64,000 bases of DNA from an uncultured Bacilli bacterium (GTDB lineage: Bacteria; Bacillota_I; Bacilli_A; RF39; UBA660), in NCBI GenBank assembly GCA_944371995.1, contig CALVYD010000003.1, positions 1-64,000 of the forward strand. The letters run 5' to 3'. Below, in pieces: positions 54,162-62,324 of this stretch. The first letter of the stretch is position 1. The number at the start of each line of letters is the position of its first letter. The translations under genes and the position numbers were made by a program. The notes below the pieces were generated by a model. It searched no databases. It saw only the letters and a list, made by a program, of their open reading frames with translations, and had not been told where the DNA came from.

Positions 54162-54827
54162 CTACTCCTTACTTTCTTTAGGAACTATACCAATTACAGT
54201 TAAACCTAATTTTTCTTCTACAGTTTCACTTGATTTAATAGTAGTATCAAAATAATACATAACAAATACTACACCAAAAGATAATACAATTCCAATCATT
54301 AGGTAAATTACATTATCTTTTACATAGTTAATATTATATGGCTCATCTGCTTCTTCTGCTTTATCTATAATTGCAACATTCTCTAAGTTATAAATATCTT
54401 GTATTTCTTCTGAGAATACACTTGCTACTTCATCAGCAATTTTAACAGCCATCTTTTTCTTTTCATTATTTACTGTAATACGAATAATTTCTGTATCTTC
54501 TACAGAAGATGTTGTAATATTTTGTGATAACTCATCTACAGTCATTTTTAATTTTAAATTATCGATTACTTGTTGTAATACTTTTCTACTAGTAATAATC
54601 TCACTATAAGTACCAATTAAGTTTTGATTTAATTGAGAATCAGTTTGACTATATCCTTTTTTACTCTCACCAACTAATACAATCGTAGTATTACTCTGAT
54701 ACATTGGAACTCTTGTTAATATGGTATATACATTACCAATAATTACAATCACAACAATCGCAAGTAACATCCAAAGTAGTCTAGATTTAAAATAACTATA
54801 CACTTCTTTTAAATTTATCTCTTCCAT
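54162..54827 (-). CDS. Wzz-type chain-length/kinase adaptor CpsC/YwqC
   Basis: A 221-residue membrane protein with two helices (about 18-38 and 172-194) framing an outer domain, and a short cytoplasmic tail, the layout of CpsC/CapA partners of BY-kinases. The start at 54827 (MEEINLKEVYSYF) has GGAGGG upstream and fits the family. The open frame to 54890 would overlap the promoter. First gene of the polysaccharide operon. Confidence 0.94.
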   Translation of the reverse strand: MEEINLKEVYSYFKSRLLWMLLAIVVIVIIGNVYTILTRVPMYQSNTTIVLVGESKKGYSQTDSQLNQNLIGTYSEIITSRKVLQQVIDNLKLKMTVDELSQNITTSSVEDTEIIRITVNNEKKKMAVKIADEVASVFSEEIQDIYNLENVAIIDKAEEADEPYNINYVKDNVIYLMIGIVLSFGVVFVMYYFDTTIKSSETVEEKLGLTVIGIVPKESKE

Positions 54828-54861
54828 ACGAACCCTCCCTAAACGTGTATAAATCGTGCTT

Positions 54862-54911
54862 ATTATAACATTTTTCCTATCATTCGTCAATTTATTTTGT
54901 CATATTTTGTC
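54862..54911 (-). promoter_or_regulatory. Promoter of the polysaccharide operon with direct repeats
   Basis: On the minus strand: -35 TTGACG (54885-54890), exactly 17 bp, -10 TATAAT (54862-54867) with TG before it. Directly upstream of the -35, GACAAAAT occurs twice, exactly 10 bp apart (54894-54901 and 54904-54911, minus strand), on one face of the helix, a likely site for a regulator. Confidence 0.82.
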
Positions 54912-54933
54912 GAAAAACTAATGCAAAACAAAA

Positions 54934-54956
54934 AAACTAGAAGCAACTCCTAGTTT
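54934..54956 (-). terminator. Terminator of the GNAT gene
   Basis: On the minus strand AAACTAG and CTAGTTT form a 7-bp stem with a 9-nt loop followed by TTTTG. It separates the GNAT gene from the polysaccharide promoter. Confidence 0.78.
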
Positions 54957-55011
54957 ACACATATAATTTAAATTTTTAAAAACACATCCAATTATTATAT
55001 TTATTTTTCAT

Positions 55012-55458
55012 CTACATTCTTCTTTGTGTATGTCTTACACTATTTTCTTGCGTATATCCTGCTAAATCTGCAGTCTTTTTACTAGGTGTATTTAAGTCAT
55101 TAATAATTAGAGTTAGTTTATCAATTTCTGGATATACTTCAAACATCTTTTCACTAAACTCTTGCAATAACAAAGCACCTAAATATTCTCCTCTTTTTTC
55201 TGGCCTAATACCATAACTAATTTGATAAGAATCTGCTTCTGTAAAAATAGAAATAAACCCTACAGGATAATCATTATAATAAGCAATATAAGCATGATTA
55301 CAACGATTATCTTCTCTTCTTTGGTTAATTCTAGCAATATGATATTCTAAATCTCCCAGATAATGCTCTTTATCAGCATTTTCTATTTCTAATGCAACCG
55401 TCCTATGATCTACATTTTGAAAATCATACTCTGCTAAAAAGAAATTATCTAACTCCAT
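55012..55458 (-). CDS. GNAT-family N-acetyltransferase
   Basis: A 148-residue acetyltransferase-fold protein: AYIAYYNDYPVGFISIFTE, then ISYGIRPEKRGEYLGALLLQEF, the acetyl-CoA (pyrophosphate) loop region (RGEYLGA in place of the usual Q/RxxGxG/A), then LTLIINDLNTPSKKTADLAGY. The acceptor is unknown. It is monocistronic, with GAGGTGG before the start. Its position between the polysaccharide operon and an unknown gene gives no firm clue to its job. Confidence 0.85.
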   Translation of the reverse strand: MELDNFFLAEYDFQNVDHRTVALEIENADKEHYLGDLEYHIARINQRREDNRCNHAYIAYYNDYPVGFISIFTEADSYQISYGIRPEKRGEYLGALLLQEFSEKMFEVYPEIDKLTLIINDLNTPSKKTADLAGYTQENSVRHTQRRM

Positions 55459-55561
55459 ATAACTCCACCTCTATCTTATATATTATCATACTCTTATAAC
55501 TTAATCATACCATAATATTGATATACTACAACCCTATCTAATTTAAAAATTAAATTAACAC

Positions 55562-57139
55562 TTATTTTCTCTTTATTTTAGATAAATACATATTTCTTAT
55601 CCTCCATAACTCATCAGGTAAATCAGTATGAGAATTAACAGTAGCATCAACAATACTAGTATTATATAAAGTAATAGGTTGTTTTATCGTAGTACCTTCT
55701 AAATTAACTCCAGTAAAATCAGTACTATAATCAAATAACCTACCTGTCAAATTTTCTTCTATAGAACTATCGAAATAGCAACCAGATAAATCTTTATGAT
55801 AAACAGTTTGCGGATTAAAATTAATTCCTCTGATATTAGTATTTCTAAAATCTATTTCCTTAACTTCTACATTATCAAAAGTAATATCACTTAAATCATA
55901 ATAAGCTAAATCATCTCTAAACTCTGGACGTATTACCCAGTGTCCTATTTCCTCATCTTTTACCATCATACATAAAACTTCTTTAGAAATTTTTTGCCTT
56001 TCACCGAGTATTTGATATAAATTTTGATTATTTTTTATTAAATTTACTATTTTTAAATTATTATCCTCAATCTGCTTTTTTATTTCATTAACAATTTGAA
56101 GTTCTTTTGAATCATCATCACTAGTATTTTTTATTTCTAAAACTTCTTCTTTCTCATCATCATCAGTGTCAACTTCAATATATCCCTTTAAAAATAATTT
56201 CATATATTTTTGTAAAAAATCAGGTAAATCTTTCGTATGAATCTTAAAATCTGGAAAAACATTATTACTAATAGTATCAAAGAATGATGAATATTGATAA
56301 GCATTATCAATACTTATCATCTTTTTATCAAAAGTATAAAGTTCCATAAAAGTTAAAAAGTATTCACTAGTCATATGAAAAGTAAATTCATCACAAATAT
56401 TCTTTAATCTCAAAATTGAATACTGATGATTTTTAATAGTAAAATTAATAGGTTTATTATCACTATAATAACTTTTACATTTTATCCCTGGCAATAAAAC
56501 ACCTTTATCATCTTTAACAGGCATTTCTTTATAATGATAAGCAGGAGAAAAATTGATAACTGCACTACTTCTTTTGGTTTCGCTAGCTTTTAAGTCATCA
56601 AAATCTAAAATAGAAGAAACTGAATTATAATATAAAAATGCTAATCTCTGTATTTGCTCTTTATATTTTAAAATATTCATATGATAATAGCTAGCTAATA
56701 AACGATCTTTATCACCAAAATAAGAATCTATTTTATCTCCTTGTAATGAATATTTATCCTTTAAAATGATAAACTCTTCATCATAGATTCTAATAACAAG
56801 AAAAACATTATCAATACCATATGGAACATCATGATGTTCTTCTAACACACCATCAACTGTCTTATATCTTTCTCTTTCTAAATACAAGCGAGAAGAAACA
56901 AGTTGATCTGTATCAGAAGATATCTTTTTTTCTAGTTTTTCCTTCTCAATATAAAACTCTCTGAAACAATCCGTCAAATATTTTTGATATAAATAAATTA
57001 CATCATCTAACGACAATATCTTTTCTTTATTCAACTTATCTTTAATTTCGTAAATAATATTTCCTCTTTTGGCGGTAGAAATTAAATCATTAATTCCTCG
57101 CTTTAAATCTCGAAGTAATAATTCTGTTATATTATTCAT
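55562..57139 (-). CDS. Hypothetical protein with a pentapeptide-like C-terminus, 525 residues
   Basis: I do not recognise the first 390 residues, which are helical at both ends around a part with alternating strands (YKTVDGVLEEHHDVPYGIDN, FLVIRIYDEEFIILKD). An acidic linker (about 335-355, DDDEKEEVLE) divides the protein. From about 425 to 505 the segments IDFRNTNIRGINF, DLSGCYF, LFDYSTDFTGVNLEGTTI and ITLYNTSI have the A(D/N)LxX spacing of pentapeptide repeats. No membrane segment. It is monocistronic, with GAGGGG before the start. Confidence 0.65.
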   Translation of the reverse strand: MNNITELLLRDLKRGINDLISTAKRGNIIYEIKDKLNKEKILSLDDVIYLYQKYLTDCFREFYIEKEKLEKKISSDTDQLVSSRLYLERERYKTVDGVLEEHHDVPYGIDNVFLVIRIYDEEFIILKDKYSLQGDKIDSYFGDKDRLLASYYHMNILKYKEQIQRLAFLYYNSVSSILDFDDLKASETKRSSAVINFSPAYHYKEMPVKDDKGVLLPGIKCKSYYSDNKPINFTIKNHQYSILRLKNICDEFTFHMTSEYFLTFMELYTFDKKMISIDNAYQYSSFFDTISNNVFPDFKIHTKDLPDFLQKYMKLFLKGYIEVDTDDDEKEEVLEIKNTSDDDSKELQIVNEIKKQIEDNNLKIVNLIKNNQNLYQILGERQKISKEVLCMMVKDEEIGHWVIRPEFRDDLAYYDLSDITFDNVEVKEIDFRNTNIRGINFNPQTVYHKDLSGCYFDSSIEENLTGRLFDYSTDFTGVNLEGTTIKQPITLYNTSIVDATVNSHTDLPDELWRIRNMYLSKIKRK

Positions 57140-57227
57140 ATGAATCCCCTCAATTTTTATAAAACCTAACTAATTAGTGAATTTATGAAACAATCATGAT
57201 TATATCAAATACATTATTCCAAGAGTA

Positions 57228-58322
57228 TTACTTACGATAAGTATCCATAGCACTCCTAATAACGTCATCCATATCATAATATTTATATTCTGCAAGTCTA
57301 CCACCAAAAATAACGTTTTCTTCACCTTTAGCAAGCATCATATATTCTTCTTTTAGTCTATTATTTCTATCATCATTTATAACATAATATGCTTCCTTTT
57401 CTTCTGTCCAATCATCTGGATATTCATAGGTAACTACTGTCTTATCACTTTTGGTATTATCAAAATGTTTATGTTCGATCACTCTCGTATAATCAACTTC
57501 ATCTCCCGTATAATTAAAAACAGCATTGCCTTGAAAATTTTCCATATCTAATATTTTCGTATCAAATCTTAAAGATCGATATTCTAATCTTCCTAATTTA
57601 CAATCGAAATATTCATCAAGCATACCAGTATAAACAATTTTTTTACCTAGACTTTTATAATAGTCTTTTTTCTCTAAAAAATCTTCTCCTAGTTTTACCT
57701 CTATTCCTTCTAACATTTTTTCAACTAATTTTGTATAACCATCAATAGGTATTCCTTGATATTTATCATTAAAATAATTATTATCATAAGTAAATCTAAC
57801 AGGTAGTCTCTTTATAATAAACGCTGGTAAATCAATACATTCTTTATTCCATTGTTTTTCCGTATAACCTTTGACTAATTTTTCATAGATAGTTCTTCCT
57901 ACTAGAGAAATAGCTTGCTCTTCTAAATTTTCTGGAGTCTTGCCTTCCATTTCTTTTCTTTCTTCTTCTATATGTCTTTTAGCATCCTCTGGTGTAATTA
58001 CATCATCCCAGATTTTAGCAAAAGTATTCATATTAAATGGCATATTATAAATCTCGTTCTTATAACGTGCAACTGGCGAGTTTGTATAACGATTAAACTC
58101 TACAAAACTATTCACGTAATCCCAGACTTCTTTATCATCAGTATGAAAAATATGCGCTCCATACTTATGTACCTGAATACCTTCTATTTCTTCGGTATAC
58201 ACATTTCCCGCAATGTGATTTCTTTTTTCAATTACTAAAACTTTCTTTCCATCTCTTTTTGCAAGATTTGCAAAAGTTGCTCCAAACAAACCAGACCCTA
58301 CTATAATATAATCATATTTCAT
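57228..58322 (-). CDS. glf: UDP-galactopyranose mutase
   Basis: A 364-residue FAD enzyme that converts UDP-galactopyranose to UDP-galactofuranose. The N-terminal dinucleotide site reads YIIVGSGLFGATFANLAKRDG; KYGAHIFHTDDKEVWDYV and YTEKQWNKECIDLPAFIIKRLPVR follow, and the C-terminal NVIFGGRLAEYKYYDMDDVI is the family block. Its presence near the polysaccharide locus suggests galactofuranose in a surface glycan; it is transcribed apart from that operon. AAAGGA lies before the start. Confidence 0.96.
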   Translation of the reverse strand: MKYDYIIVGSGLFGATFANLAKRDGKKVLVIEKRNHIAGNVYTEEIEGIQVHKYGAHIFHTDDKEVWDYVNSFVEFNRYTNSPVARYKNEIYNMPFNMNTFAKIWDDVITPEDAKRHIEEERKEMEGKTPENLEEQAISLVGRTIYEKLVKGYTEKQWNKECIDLPAFIIKRLPVRFTYDNNYFNDKYQGIPIDGYTKLVEKMLEGIEVKLGEDFLEKKDYYKSLGKKIVYTGMLDEYFDCKLGRLEYRSLRFDTKILDMENFQGNAVFNYTGDEVDYTRVIEHKHFDNTKSDKTVVTYEYPDDWTEEKEAYYVINDDRNNRLKEEYMMLAKGEENVIFGGRLAEYKYYDMDDVIRSAMDTYRK

Positions 58323-58342
58323 ACAAAATCCTTTCTAAAAAA

Positions 58343-58368
58343 AGAAGTATACATAAAGATATACTTCT
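58343..58368 (-). terminator. Terminator of gltX
   Basis: On the minus strand AGAAGTATA-N8-TATACTTCT followed by TTTTTT, a 9-bp stem whose 5' arm overlaps the gltX stop. It leaves little room for a separate glf promoter before 58322. Confidence 0.85.
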
Positions 58369-60025
58369 ACTTGTTACTATATTTTCTATATAATTCAATT
58401 CTATTATTAATTCTATCTTTACCTAGTATTTTCATAATAGAGAATAAATCAGGAGATTTAGTTCTTCCAGTAATCATAACACGAATTGCTTCACAGATAT
58501 CTCCAACATGTCCTTTATAATCATCAGGATTTTTCTTATAATCTTTTGGACTTGCAGCATAACCATGACTACTTGCAAATTCTTTTGTAGCATTAAACCA
58601 TTCTTCATTAGTTGTATCTAAATCTAGTCCTTCTACATATTCTTTAATTAATTCTATATCATATGTTTTATCACCATCATATTTAGAGTAAAACTCATCC
58701 TCAAACATAGAATCAATCGCATAAGAAAATTCTTCTTTTACATCAGAATATTTAGCAATATCTTTTCTAGGTCTAGGACCATCTTTTTCAATACTTAAGA
58801 ACTGAATCATATCTTCTTTATTTTCTTTTAATAATTTATTATATTCTTTATCAAATTTCTCGGTATAAACTAAAGTTTCATTATAAACTTCTTCTCCACT
58901 CTTACGTGAGAAATAAGTTTTACAAAGATTATTTAACTTAGCTTCATCGAATGATGTACCACCAATAGCTTGTTTATCAAAAGAAAATTCAAAATCTTTA
59001 ATTGTCTTATCCTGATTATTTAAATACCATTCTTCAAAGTTTGTATTAGTAATCGTTGCTAGATACAAATGTAAAGCTTCTATTGGAATACCACTTTCTT
59101 CATAGAATTTAGCTCCTGCCCAGGGATCTTTTCTTTTAGATAGTTTTCTAATCGTACCTGTTTCACTATCTTTAATCGTAATTGGTGCAATATGAGCATA
59201 CTTTGGGGGAGTAAATCCTAATAGTTCAAATAACTGAATATGTAAAGGTAGACTAGATACCCATTCATCACCACGAATAACATGTGTTGTATGCATTAGG
59301 TGATCATCAATTACATGAGCAAAATGATAAGTAGGAGTACCATCTTTCTTTAGTAATATATCATCTAAATTTCTCTCAGGAAGTTTCATTTTACCTTTAA
59401 TTAAATCGACAATTTCTATTTGCTTATTAGGGTCACCTGGAGATTTTAAGCGAATTACATATTCTTCGTTATTTGCTAACTTCTCTTTAATTTCTTCCAA
59501 AGATAAATCTCTATCTACTGCATACATTCCATAGATACCAATTTGTACTTTATTAATTTCTTGTTCTTCCCTAATCTGAGCAATCTCTTCTTCCGTCATA
59601 AAACAAGGATAAGCAAGTCCTTTTATAATTAAGTCTTTAACATAGGTTTGATAGATTTCAGTTCTTTCACTTTGCTTATATGGACCATAACTACCATCAA
59701 AACCATATCCTTCTGTTGGTGTTATATCAAACCCTTTTAAAACACCAGTAATATTTTCTATACCACCTTCTACTGCTCTTTTTTGATCCGTATCTTCTAT
59801 TCTTAAAAAGAATACACCATTGCTTTGTCTAGCATATACCATATCACAAAAAGCAGAAAATAAGTTTCCTAGATGAACACTACCCGTTGGACTAGGACCA
59901 TATCTAGTCACCATTGCTCCCTCTGGTAAATTTCTTTCAGGATACATTTCTTCATAATATTCTCTTGTCTTATCTATATTTGGAAAAAGTAATTCTGCTA
60001 ACTCTATACGTTCTTTTTCAGTCAT
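58367..60025 (-). CDS. gltX: Glutamate--tRNA ligase GltX
   Basis: Class I synthetase: GPSPTGSVHLGNLF carries the HIGH signature, and RKLSKRKDP is the KMSKS loop. An ICE-like FLRIEDTDQKRA and DEWVSSLPLHIQLF complete the catalytic core. At 552 residues it is longer than the usual 470-500, with the addition in the C-terminal anticodon-binding part. Firmicutes mostly use a non-discriminating GluRS that also charges tRNA-Gln for GatCAB to amidate. Here a tRNA-Gln gene lies just upstream on the same strand. The binding site is GAGGTGA. Confidence 0.94.
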   Translation of the reverse strand: MTEKERIELAELLFPNIDKTREYYEEMYPERNLPEGAMVTRYGPSPTGSVHLGNLFSAFCDMVYARQSNGVFFLRIEDTDQKRAVEGGIENITGVLKGFDITPTEGYGFDGSYGPYKQSERTEIYQTYVKDLIIKGLAYPCFMTEEEIAQIREEQEINKVQIGIYGMYAVDRDLSLEEIKEKLANNEEYVIRLKSPGDPNKQIEIVDLIKGKMKLPERNLDDILLKKDGTPTYHFAHVIDDHLMHTTHVIRGDEWVSSLPLHIQLFELLGFTPPKYAHIAPITIKDSETGTIRKLSKRKDPWAGAKFYEESGIPIEALHLYLATITNTNFEEWYLNNQDKTIKDFEFSFDKQAIGGTSFDEAKLNNLCKTYFSRKSGEEVYNETLVYTEKFDKEYNKLLKENKEDMIQFLSIEKDGPRPRKDIAKYSDVKEEFSYAIDSMFEDEFYSKYDGDKTYDIELIKEYVEGLDLDTTNEEWFNATKEFASSHGYAASPKDYKKNPDDYKGHVGDICEAIRVMITGRTKSPDLFSIMKILGKDRINNRIELYRKYSNK

Positions 60026-60087
60026 TATCTCACCTCATTTGTTTTCTATTTAATGATAAACTATAATCACTAAAATTGCAAGAAAAA

Positions 60088-60105
60088 AGCCTTCTTTCGA
60101 AAGCT
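60088..60105 (-). terminator. Terminator of tRNA-Gln
   Basis: On the minus strand AGCTTTC-GAAA-GAAGGCT followed by TTTTT, a 7-bp stem with one T-G pair and a GNRA loop, 9 bases after the tRNA end. Confidence 0.82.
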
Positions 60106-60114
60106 TAATAATCT

Positions 60115-60189
60115 TGGTTGCCCTAGTTAGATTCGAACTAACGCATCGTGCGGTCAGAGCGCACTGCCTTACCGCTTGGCTATAGGGCA
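60115..60189 (-). tRNA. tRNA-Gln (anticodon CUG)
   Basis: A 75-base cloverleaf with acceptor TGCCCTA/TAGGGCA, discriminator A and encoded CCA. D-arm TAGCCAAGCGGTAAGGCA; anticodon stem GTGCG/CGCAC closing the loop CTCTGAC, giving CUG; T-loop GTTCGAATC. The body matches bacterial tRNA-Gln (TATAGCCAAGCGGTAAGGC). A UUG-reading tRNA-Gln is expected elsewhere in the genome, so this is probably the second, CAG-specific isoacceptor. Confidence 0.92.
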
Positions 60190-60238
60190 ATTTATCTGAC
60201 AAAATAATTTTACTACAAAAATAAAAAAAAAGAAAGAG

Positions 60239-62323
60239 TTAACTTGCTGTTTCTTCATTTTCACTCTCTTCTTTTTTTCCATAATGTGCTTTTGCCTTCT
60301 TAGTATCTAATTTTACACACTTATCATCTCTTAATTCATAACCATTACTACATTTATATTTAGTAGTTGGAGCAACTTGACTATATAATTTACAATTACT
60401 ACCATCTAATGTATATCCTTCATCACAATGATAACCATTCTCTGCAGGTAATGTTAATACCTTCTGACAAACTTTATCATTTAATTCATAACCAGTATCA
60501 CATGATAAAGTAACATTAGGAGCTTGCGCTAGTGCTTTAGTACATTGATTACCAACTACTTCATATCCTGCAGCACATTCAAAAGTAGTAGTAGCAGCAA
60601 CCATAGAAGTAACAACACAATTAGAACCATTTAATATTCCCTGCTCACAATAATTTGTAGCAGTAGCATCATAGGTTTTATAACATTTTGTTCCAATCAA
60701 TTGATAATCATTAGAAGGACAACTATAAGGCATCCACCAAGTATAAGGATTTCTCTGTGCATCTTGAACATCTTCACATTTAGTACCATTTAAAGTTCCA
60801 CCATTGGGACAAGAATACCTTTTCTTTAAATAACTATTATTAGTCTCACTTTTTACACAGACACCATTAGTTAAATTATAACCATCTGGGCAAGTTTGCT
60901 TCATAGTAGCTTCATGATAATCTAAACTAACGCATTTTTCTTCATACAACGTATAACCATTTGGACAACTAGCATTAACAACTGGTTGTCTTACATCTGG
61001 TCTTTGACACATAGTTCCATTAAGTGTATATCCTGTCTGACAATAAAGACCATTATCTGCCTTTTTCGTATCACTCTTAACACATAACTGTCCTTGCATC
61101 TGATAACCCTTCTCACAACCAATCTCAGGGATTGCATCCTTAGTTTCTAGTACCTTTTCACACTGATCACCATTTAAAGTATATCCCTCATCATCACAAG
61201 TATAATATCCTTCAACACACATATTAAATCGCTTAATATATCCATCTTTACATTCTTTATCTTTATTACATTGTGTCAAGAATAACAAAACTATACAAGC
61301 AATAATAAGAGTTCCAATAAATCTACCTAAAAATTTCTTAAACTTTTTCCTATGGTCATCATTAAATAACTGCTTAAAAGAATGCCTCTCTTTAGTCTCT
61401 AATTTTTTCATCTCCTGAATACTAATAGTTTTATCAAAATTAGAAACCTCTTTTGTTTTATGTACTTCTCCAGCAATCTTAAAATGAACTTTTTTTAAAT
61501 CTGCTGCAAATTCAGTAGAAGTCTGATATCTATCTTCTTTTTTAAAGGCACATGCTTTTAGTAAAACTTGTATAATATCAGCATCTATCCCTTTTATTTT
61601 CGGTAAAGCCTTACCACTAAGTCTTTGATCAATCGCTTTTGCATCAGAAGTAGTCTTATCAGCAAATGGTAATTTATTATCATTTAATAATTTATACATA
61701 ACTAGTCCCAGAGAATATAAATCACTCGTATAATCTGGTGTTTCTTGATTATAAATTTCTGGAGCAATATAATTATAGGTTCCATGAAATTCTTTAACTT
61801 CTTGTCCTAAAATAACTGCTGTTCCAAAATCTCCTAACTTAAAAACACCATCTTCTCCTCGAAATATATTACTTGGTTTAATATCTCTATGAATAATATG
61901 TTTATCTTCACAAACTTCTAAGGCCTGACATATATCAATACCCAGTTGCAATATCTCAGCAGCATCTCTTTTTACTCTATTAAAATATTTTTCAATATCT
62001 TCTGCCAATTCCATATAAATATAACAGTCAGCACCCTTTTTATCATCTCTAGGTTCCTGATGAAAATTCAAATAATTTAAAATATTCTTATGACCATTTA
62101 ATTTTTGAATAATATTAATCTCTTGCTTTAGATTAGCAATAATTTCATCAATACTTTTTACAGTACTATCTTTTTCTTTTTGTACTTTAGGCAAAGAGAT
62201 ATATTTTACTGCACAATATAAAGATATTCCATCAACCTTTTTTACTGCTTTATATACTTCAGAATAACTACCTTGTCCTAATTTATCTATTACTTCCCAA
62301 TTATTCCATAATCTTCTCTTCAT
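60239..62323 (-). CDS. Membrane Ser/Thr protein kinase with Cys-pair repeats outside
   Basis: A 694-residue Hanks-type kinase. Gly loop LGQGSYSEVYKAV (15-27), K40, E68, H145-R146-D147 in IIHRDIKPSN, D165-F-G and APE in YNYIAPEIY are all intact, so it should be active. One membrane helix (about 333-351) follows a basic juxtamembrane part. Outside are 13 repeats of about 25 residues, each reading roughly C-x2-GY-x-L-x-G-x2-C (for example CQTGYTLNGTMC and CPNGYTLYEEKC, residues 358-678), and a charged tail. No PASTA domains are present. It lies one base after the ABC transporter gene and is probably coupled to it. Confidence 0.9.
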   Translation of the reverse strand: MKRRLWNNWEVIDKLGQGSYSEVYKAVKKVDGISLYCAVKYISLPKVQKEKDSTVKSIDEIIANLKQEINIIQKLNGHKNILNYLNFHQEPRDDKKGADCYIYMELAEDIEKYFNRVKRDAAEILQLGIDICQALEVCEDKHIIHRDIKPSNIFRGEDGVFKLGDFGTAVILGQEVKEFHGTYNYIAPEIYNQETPDYTSDLYSLGLVMYKLLNDNKLPFADKTTSDAKAIDQRLSGKALPKIKGIDADIIQVLLKACAFKKEDRYQTSTEFAADLKKVHFKIAGEVHKTKEVSNFDKTISIQEMKKLETKERHSFKQLFNDDHRKKFKKFLGRFIGTLIIACIVLLFLTQCNKDKECKDGYIKRFNMCVEGYYTCDDEGYTLNGDQCEKVLETKDAIPEIGCEKGYQMQGQLCVKSDTKKADNGLYCQTGYTLNGTMCQRPDVRQPVVNASCPNGYTLYEEKCVSLDYHEATMKQTCPDGYNLTNGVCVKSETNNSYLKKRYSCPNGGTLNGTKCEDVQDAQRNPYTWWMPYSCPSNDYQLIGTKCYKTYDATATNYCEQGILNGSNCVVTSMVAATTTFECAAGYEVVGNQCTKALAQAPNVTLSCDTGYELNDKVCQKVLTLPAENGYHCDEGYTLDGSNCKLYSQVAPTTKYKCSNGYELRDDKCVKLDTKKAKAHYGKKEESENEETAS

Positions 62324-62324
62324 T

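Noticed and set aside
60239-62323. Cys-pair repeats of the kinase as a frameshifted or low-complexity artefact
   Set aside because: All 13 repeats stay in one frame and keep the C...GY...C pattern with varied sequence and codons, which indicates selected protein sequence.
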